The notes beneath the pieces are model-generated. The model made no database searches and was not told the origin of the DNA. It saw only the letters and a program-made list of their open reading frames with translations. DNA of 50,981 nucleotides from Pseudomonas sp. v388. Lineage in GTDB: Bacteria; Pseudomonadota; Gammaproteobacteria; Pseudomonadales; Pseudomonadaceae. Positions 44,230 to 50,981 of the stretch are shown piece after piece; positions within the stretch are counted from its first letter, which is position 1; each line of letters begins with the position of its first letter. A program made the position numbers and the translations under genes. Where the stretch lies: contig NZ_RHQN01000010.1 in the NCBI RefSeq assembly GCF_003935425.1, forward strand, positions 222,241 through 273,221, in the 5' to 3' direction.

Positions 44230-44627
44230 GGCAAAGGCGTTACGGTCACGACTGGCACGTTCAACAACGGGCAGGGCGGTCAACTGACCAGTACCGGCGC
44301 GCTGGGTTTGACGGCTGGCCAGGTGAATAACCGCGACGCGGGGCGCATTGCCAGCGCGGGTGCGCTGACCGCTGTGGTGACCGGTCTGGATCAGACCAAT
44401 GATGGACGGCTGTACGGCAATGGCGATGTCAGCCTCGACCTGAGCAATGGTGTGCTGAATAACCAGGGCGGTCTGATCTCCGCGCCCGGCCAGTTGATGC
44501 TGAAAAACCTCGCGACCGTGAACAACCAGAGCGGCGAGATTTCCAGCGCGAATGCTTTCACTCTGGCGGCCACTTCACTGAACAACACGGATGGCTTGCT
44601 GATCAGCGACAAGGCCTTGATCGTTCG
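44230..44627 (+). repeat. Internal repeat of tpsA, copy 2
   Basis: The second copy of the segment at 43297-43694, with only scattered base differences (for example ACTGGCACG for ACCGGCACA). The copies are far more alike than the other repeats in the gene, so the duplication or gene conversion is recent. Confidence 0.9.
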
Positions 44628-47600
44628 GGTCGGTGACCTGCTGACCAATATCCGTGGCCTGGTTTCCGCCAATGGAATCGATCTGCAAGCCGGTGCGCTG
44701 AACAACACCAGCGGCAGCATCAGCAGCGACGCGGACCTTACTGTCACCACCGGCAGACTGAACAATCAGCTCGGCGAGTTGACCAGTGCGGGCTCTGTGA
44801 CCCTGAACGCTATGAGCCTGGGCAATGTGGATGGCCAGATCATGGCCGACCGTTTCCTGAACCTGGTCGTGACCCAGGCCATCGACAACCAGACCGGCAC
44901 GCTGGGTGCAGGCCAGGGTCTGGACCTCAACGCTGCAAGCCTGGATAACCGCGCCGGTACGCTGGTGACCGATGGCAACGCCAAACTGGTGCTGGCCGGC
45001 GCGCTGGATAACCGCAGCCAGGGTGCCCTGCAAGCCAAGGGCCGGGTCGATATCACCAGTCTGAGCCTCAACAACCAGAGTGGTTCTATCCGCGCGCAAA
45101 CCGGCATGCTGCTACGGGTCGATGCCCTCGACAACAGTCAGGTCGGCCTGACCGGCGCCAACAAAGGTCTGATCTACAGCAACGCTGGCCTGGAACTGGT
45201 GGGCAAGCAACTGGGCAACCGCAACGGTCTGCTCAATTCGACCGGCGTCATGCGCCTCGAAACAGGCACCGTCCTCAACGATAACGGCCGCATCGCCAGC
45301 CAGGCCGGGTTGACCGCCACGGTCGACAGCCTGACTCAGCAGGGCGGTGAGCTCGTCGCTCAAGGTGACCTGACGCTGACCGGCAAAACGCTGGATAACC
45401 GCGCCAACGGTCTGATCGGTTCGACTCAGGCCGTGATCCTCACTGTGGACGACATCGACAACCGGGGCGGCGAGATTTCTAGCCAGTTAGGGCTGGAGGT
45501 TATCGGCCAAACCCTCGACAACAGCAACGGCGGCAAGGCACTGGCCGGCACGGCGCTGGAATTGGCCGTTGCCCAGGTCATCAACCAGAACAAGGGGCTG
45601 TTGTTTGGCGACACGGTAAAACTCGCCGGCACCCGCCTGGATAACAGCGGCGGCAGCGTTGCCGGTCAGAAAGACCTTAACCTCTTCCTGTCTGGCGCGC
45701 TGCAAAACGGCAGCGGTCTGTTGAGCAGCGAAGGCACCTTGACCGTCAAGGCCGACACGCTGAGCAACACCTTGGGCAGCCTGTCCAGTGCCGGTGCGTT
45801 GCTGATCACCACCGATGGCGCGCTGAACAACCAGCAAGGCTCGATCACCACTGACGCAGGGTTGGTACTCGTCAGCGGCAGCCTCGATAACAGCAATAAC
45901 GGCCTGCTGTCCGGCAAGGACGCCACACAGGTTGAAACAGGGCTATTCGACAACAGCCAGGGCGGGCGCCTGACCAGTAGCGACACGCTGCAACTGACCG
46001 CCGGCCAGGTCATCAACCAGAGTGCCGGCCGCATTGCCAGCGCCCTGGCCCTGACCGTCAGCGTCACCGGCCTGGACCAGCAGGGCGGCGAGCTGTTCAG
46101 CAACACCTCCGTGAGCCTGGACCTGAACCACGGCGAGTTGAACAACCAGGGCGGCCTGATCACCGCACCCGGCGCGTTGCTGTTGAAAAACCTCAAGGGC
46201 GTGGACAACCAGAACGGCGAAATCTCCAGCGAACAGTCCTTTGAGCTGCGCTCCGAATCCCTCGACAACAGCGGCGGCAAATTGCTGAGCAACCAGACCC
46301 TAACGCTGGTGGTGGACAACGCGCTGCGCAACCTCAAAGGCACGATTTCCGCAGCGTCCCTGAGCACTGCAAGCGCCAGCCTGGACAACCGCGAAGGCCT
46401 GATCAGCAGTCGCGGCGCGTTGGACCTGACGGTCGATACTGCCCTGAGCAACGTCGAAGGCACGGTGATTGCCGACGGTGATCTGCAGCTGAACGCCGCG
46501 ACGGTGAACAACAGCAAAGGCCAGATCGCCAGCAAACAGAACCTGATTGCGAAGGTCGGCAGCTTCGAACAGCTTGCCGGTGAACTGGTGGCGCAGGGTG
46601 CATTGACCTTGACCGGCGACAAGCTGGTCAACGGCGAGAATGGTTTCGTCGGCGCGACTCAGGGCCTCAACCTCCTCGTGGCCGACATCGACAACCGGGG
46701 CGGCGAACTGTCCAGTCAGGGTGCGATTACCTTGACCGGCCAGCAGTTGAATAACGGCGACAACGGTCGAGTCCTGGCGCAACAGGGGTTGACCCTGAAC
46801 ATGGCCGAAATCAGCAACCGCGCGGGCGTGCTGCTTTCCTCCAAGGCCGGTCTGACGCTGACCGGCGCGTCTTTGGACACCACCGGCGGCAGCGTGTCCG
46901 CGCTGCAAGGCTTGGCCCTCGACCGGTCCGGCGTGCTGGACAACAGCAACGGCCTGATCAGCAGCGAAGGGCTGTTGACCGTAAATGCAGGCAGCCTGAT
47001 CAACAATGCAGGCAGCGTCTCCAGCGCAGGCGATCTGACCCTGGATGTGGTCGGCGCGATCAACAACGACAGTGGCGCGTTGGTCACCGACGGCGGCCTC
47101 ATTCTGCGCAGCACCAGACTGACCAACCGCCAGAACGGCAACATCAGCGGCAAAGCGCTGCTGACCCTCACCACCGGCGATTTCGACAACAGCCAGAAGG
47201 GCCGGGTGAGCAGTGGCGACCGACTGGAACTGACCACCGCCAAACTGACCAATCGTGATCAAGGCAGCATCGGCAGCACCCAGGAGCTGGTCGCCAGCGT
47301 CACGTCCCTCGATCAGCAGGGCGGACGACTGTTCAGCAACACCGCCCTGAGCCTCGACCTGAACTATGGCGAGTTGAACAACCGGGGCGGCCTGATCAAT
47401 GCGCCCGGCACCTTGCTGCTGAAAAACCTCGGCACTGTGCTCAACCAGAACGGCGAAATCTCCAGCGCCGAGGCGTTCACGCTCACTGCCCAGACGCTGG
47501 ATAACAGCAGCGGCAAACTGCTCAGCAATCAGGACCTGACCCTGCGCATTGCCAAGGCATTGAACAACGTCAAAGGCATGCTGGCCGGCGCGGGCGTCGA

Positions 47601-50600
47601 TGTCGAAGCGAGCACGCTGAACAACAGCGGCGGCACCTTGATCAGCCGCAACGATCTGGACCTGACCGTCACCGGCCAGTTGAACAACCGCGATCAGGGC
47701 CTGATCAACAGCGCCGACACCCTCGACATCACCGCTGCCAGCCTGGACGCAGGCAACGGTGGTGAAGTGTCCGCCCTCGGTGACATGACCCTGGCCCTGA
47801 ATGCGTTGTCGCTGGATGCCGGTCGCCTGATCGGTGACGCGGCGGTATCCATCGACCTCAACAACGGCGACCTGAGCAATCAGGCCGGCCTGATCACCGC
47901 CAAGGGACCGTTGACCCTCAATCGCCTGCGCGACCTGTCCAACCAGAGCGGCGAGATTTCCAGCGAGCAGTCTTTCCTGCTGAGCGGCCGCGCCCTGAAC
48001 AACAGCGGCGGCAAAATCATCAGCAGCAACCTGCTGACCCTGCACGCGGACAGCCTTATCAATCAGACCGGCTTGCTCTCCGGCTGGCAAGGCGTAAGCG
48101 TCACCGGCGCCAGCCTCGACAACCGCAACACCGGCACCGTCTCCAGCCGCAACGGCAACGTTGGCGTGAACCTCAGTGGCGCCTTGCTCAACGGCAATGC
48201 CGGTGCGCTGGTCAGCCAGCAAGCCTTGACGGTGACGGCCAACAGCCTCGACAACACAGGCGGCATCCTCTCCAGCGGTGCCGGCCAGACCTTGACCGTC
48301 AGCGGCCGGCTGAACAACAGCCAGAACGGCCTGATCGACAGCGGTGCCGGGCTGGCAGTCAAAGCCGACACTCTGCAAAACGTCGCGGGCGACATCGCAG
48401 CGCAGCATGACGTTAACGTCGAAGCCCGCGAGCTCAACAACACCAGCGGCAGCCTGAGCAGCAAGGGCGGCATGACCCTCGACCTGCTGGGCCAACTGGT
48501 CAACACCCAGGGCAAGCTGGCCAGCGGCGGCGCAATGCTGCTGCGCCGTAGCACCCAGATCAGCAACCAGGGCGGCCAGCTGGTCAGCCAGAACCTGATG
48601 ACCCTGAACACCGGCAGCCTGGATAACAGCAATCGCGGCACGGTCGCCGCCAATGACAGCCTGGTGCTCAACGCCACCGGCAAAGTGTTCAACAACGCCG
48701 ACGGCCTGATCTACAGCCAGAACGCCGACCTGCAACTGACGGCAGCCGCCCTCGACAACGCTCGTGGTGCTGTGCAAAGCCAGACCGACCTCAACGTCGA
48801 CGTCACTGGGGACATCGACAACCAGAGCGGCCGCCTCATCGCCCAGACCGGCGCGCTGGATGTTGACGCCGCCAACCTCGACAGTCGCGGTGGCGTGCTG
48901 TCCAGCCTGCAAGGCGCGTTCACCGCCAACGTCACCGGCGTGCTGAAGAACGGCTACAACCTGAGCAACCAAGGCGGCGTCATCCAGGCCAACAGCCTGA
49001 ACCTCAATGCTTGGGGCGGCTTCGACAACAACGGCGGGCGCATCTCGGCACGTGCTGGCGATGCCCTGATCAACACCGGCAACGGTGACTTCGACAACCG
49101 TAACGGCGGCCTGTACGGCAAAGGGCTGATGCGCGTTATCGCCCGCGAGTTCAACAACAGCACCGGCGGACAGATCGCCGCCGGCCAGATCGACCTGCGA
49201 TTGAGCGGGGCGCTGAACAACCAGACCGGCATCGTAGAAAGCGACAGCACCTTGTCCGTCACCGCGACCCAGATCAACAACCAGAACGGACGCTTGCGCG
49301 CACTGGGCGCGGGCGGCAAGACCGAGTTTCAGATCGGCAGCTTGTTCGATAACCGCAACGGTGCCCTTGACGTCGTCAACAGCGACCTGACCCTCAACAC
49401 CCCGAGCTTCCTCAACAGCGGCGGCAGCCTGCTGCACACCGGCAGCGGCACGTTCGACATCTCCACTGGCAACATCACCAATGCCGGCGGCAGTGTCGTG
49501 ACTCAGGGCGGCTTGACCCTTAACGCGGACAGCTGGACCAACAGCAGCGTTATTCAGGCAGGGCGTTTGACGGTCAATGTCGGGAGGTTCCATCAGACCG
49601 CCAACGGGCAGTTGCTGGCGGGCACGGCATTTACCGGGACGGGTGGGAACTGGACCAATGATGGGTTGATTGCCAGTGATGGCAGCACGAACCTGTTGCT
49701 GTCTGGACGCTACAATGGTGCAGGCCAGATCAGTGGAGTGGGAGCGGTCGGCCTGACCGCCGCACAGCTGGAGCTTGGTGCAACTTCCGCAATCAGGGCC
49801 GGTGGAAACAGCGACATCGCTATCAGCGGCCTGCTGACCAACAACGGCAACTTGTCTTCAAACGCGACGATGACCGTCAACGCTTCGCAGCTGGACAACT
49901 TCGGCACGTTGAGCGCCGGGCAGAACCTGATCGTGAAGACCCCTGCATTGCGTAACGAGCGTGGGTTGATCTTCAGCGGCCAGAATATGTCCTTGCTGGT
50001 GGGCGACCTCACCAACCAGAACGCTTCGATCTACGGTTTCGGCAATCTGGATATTTCCGGCTGGCAGGGCGGATCTGCGAATACCGTCAACAACCTCGCA
50101 TCATCAATCAATGTGGACGGTGATTTCACGCTGGCCGCCGCGACGTTTCTGAACAGGACCGAGGCGGTGTTGGGTGAGGAGAAGCTGGTTTCCGGCGACA
50201 TCACTTACGCATGTCAAGGAGGCCGTGAATGCAAGTGGGTCGACTATCACATTGAAGAGCACTGGGAATCGGAGTCTAAAATTATCGGTGATCAAGCCAT
50301 TGTCTCCGTGGGAGGTAATCTCACAGCAAGGGCAGGTGACTTCTCTAACTATGCGTCCGTTATCTCTGCGGGCAAGAACGTCCAGCTGGATGTAGGAACA
50401 TTCGATAACACAGCCCTGGAGTCCGGCAACTTCACCAAATCGCTTATCTACAATGCGCGGGTTTATGGTCTGGAAGACCTCGTTGACGAGCAACGAGGAG
50501 CGATGGCTGCTTACAATCGCAGGAATTCGAAATACATTCATCGCTACATGGACCGGTCGAAAAAGCTGTCCAGGACAGAGCAGATCACCTCGCAGCTCAA

Positions 50601-50981
50601 TCCGAACTTCGGCATAGGACCCGAAGTCGCCGCGCCTGAGAAAATCTTCACCTACGATTATAAGGGCGGCGATACCGTCTTCACCGGCACCGGAGGAACG
50701 CCGTCGGTTGTTCAGGCGGGTGGGGCGCTGGCCGTAAACGCAACCGGTACCGTCAAGAACGGTACGCTGCAGGCCAATGCAGTGTTTTCCGGCATTGCCA
50801 AGAATGCACCGGGGACCCGCGTTGAGCATGATGTAGTAGTTCCCTATGTTCACCTGAATGCGCAACTGCCTCCGGATTTGGCTCAACAGCAAGTCAACCC
50901 GCTCGCACTGCCCGGCTTCAGTCTGCCAACAGGGCAGAACGGCCTGTTCAGATTGAGCAGCCAGACCACCAGTAACACCAG

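Larger units (their letters stand above)
43141..50981 (+). pseudogene. TpsA body: FHA-type repeat passenger, runs off window
   Basis: Same frame as the N-terminal segment, open from just after the TAA at 43138 to the window edge (at least 2,613 codons). It is made of filamentous-hemagglutinin repeats rich in Leu/Asn/Gly, such as LDNRNQGAV, LNNQGGLISAPGQLLLKNL and NNQSGEISS, spaced about 20 residues apart. The last ~260 codons depart from the repeat pattern (RECKWVDYHIEEHWES, YIHRYMDRSKKLSRTEQITSQLNPNF) and end near NPLALPGFSLPTGQNGLF, a region typical of long CdiA/TpsA proteins. The C-terminal end and any toxin and immunity gene lie outside. It may be decayed only at the single TAA. Confidence 0.8.

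Noticed and set aside
46300-49593. A 1,097-codon leftward open frame inside tpsA, and similar antisense frames
   Set aside because: It mirrors the Leu/Asn/Gly codon pattern of the repeat fibre; protein is low-complexity Val/Ala/Gln with no family cues and no ribosome site.

Overview
The window reads as a Pseudomonas chromosome, most likely from the P. syringae/viridiflava/cichorii side of the genus. The basis is family recognition and context only: a Pseudomonas-type arcABC operon followed by a DUF5064 gene, a rulAB-like (umuDC) pair behind a perfect LexA box, a SOS-associated YedK gene, and a large two-partner-secretion locus, in fairly high-G+C DNA.

Layout. (1) 1-6.7 kb is the edge of an integrative conjugative element (ICE): TIGR03761/PFL_4669-type protein, DUF3158 protein, single-stranded-DNA-binding protein, a SNF2-type helicase where topB would usually follow ssb, RadC and a C5-cytosine methyltransferase. 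It carries seven copies of a 17-bp palindrome and hairpin leaders before radC and the methyltransferase; a third leader has no gene behind it and may mark the breakpoint. (2) 6.7-9.0 kb holds three leftward accessory genes: an unrecognised 218-aa protein, a PD-(D/E)XK-like nuclease candidate, and a uracil-DNA-glycosylase-like protein. (3) 9.5-11.0 kb holds three leftward immunity-type genes (SUKH/SMI1, Imm30-like, Imm41-like), each flanked on both sides by a copy of a dispersed repeat. (4) 11.5-20.8 kb is a tight six-gene leftward operon: ornithine decarboxylase, AdiA-like decarboxylase, PotE-like antiporter, solitary amino-acid-binding protein, DUF3300 and a DUF2950 gene with a stop codon at its signal-peptide end. 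(5) 21.2-26.7 kb runs rightward: DUF3313 lipoprotein, MarC protein, arcA-arcB-arcC-DUF5064. (6) 26.7-31.5 kb is a leftward four-gene efflux-type operon. (7) 31.8-39.4 kb contains small single genes, SOS genes and several decayed genes (pqiC, a C-N hydrolase with a G8 tract, a small membrane protein). (8) 39.9 kb to the right edge is a TpsB/TpsA locus; tpsA has an in-frame TAA after its secretion domain, then at least 7.8 kb of open frame running off the window.

How the parts fit. Arginine can be deiminated by ArcA, converted by ArcB to ornithine and carbamoyl phosphate, and used by ArcC to make ATP. The neighbouring ornithine decarboxylase can turn ornithine into putrescine, and the PotE-like carrier could exchange putrescine for ornithine. 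Together with the AdiA-like enzyme this makes a compact arginine/ornithine locus with likely acid-stress or energy roles (inference). Several genes look decayed by single changes, which could be real or assembly error; each is marked.
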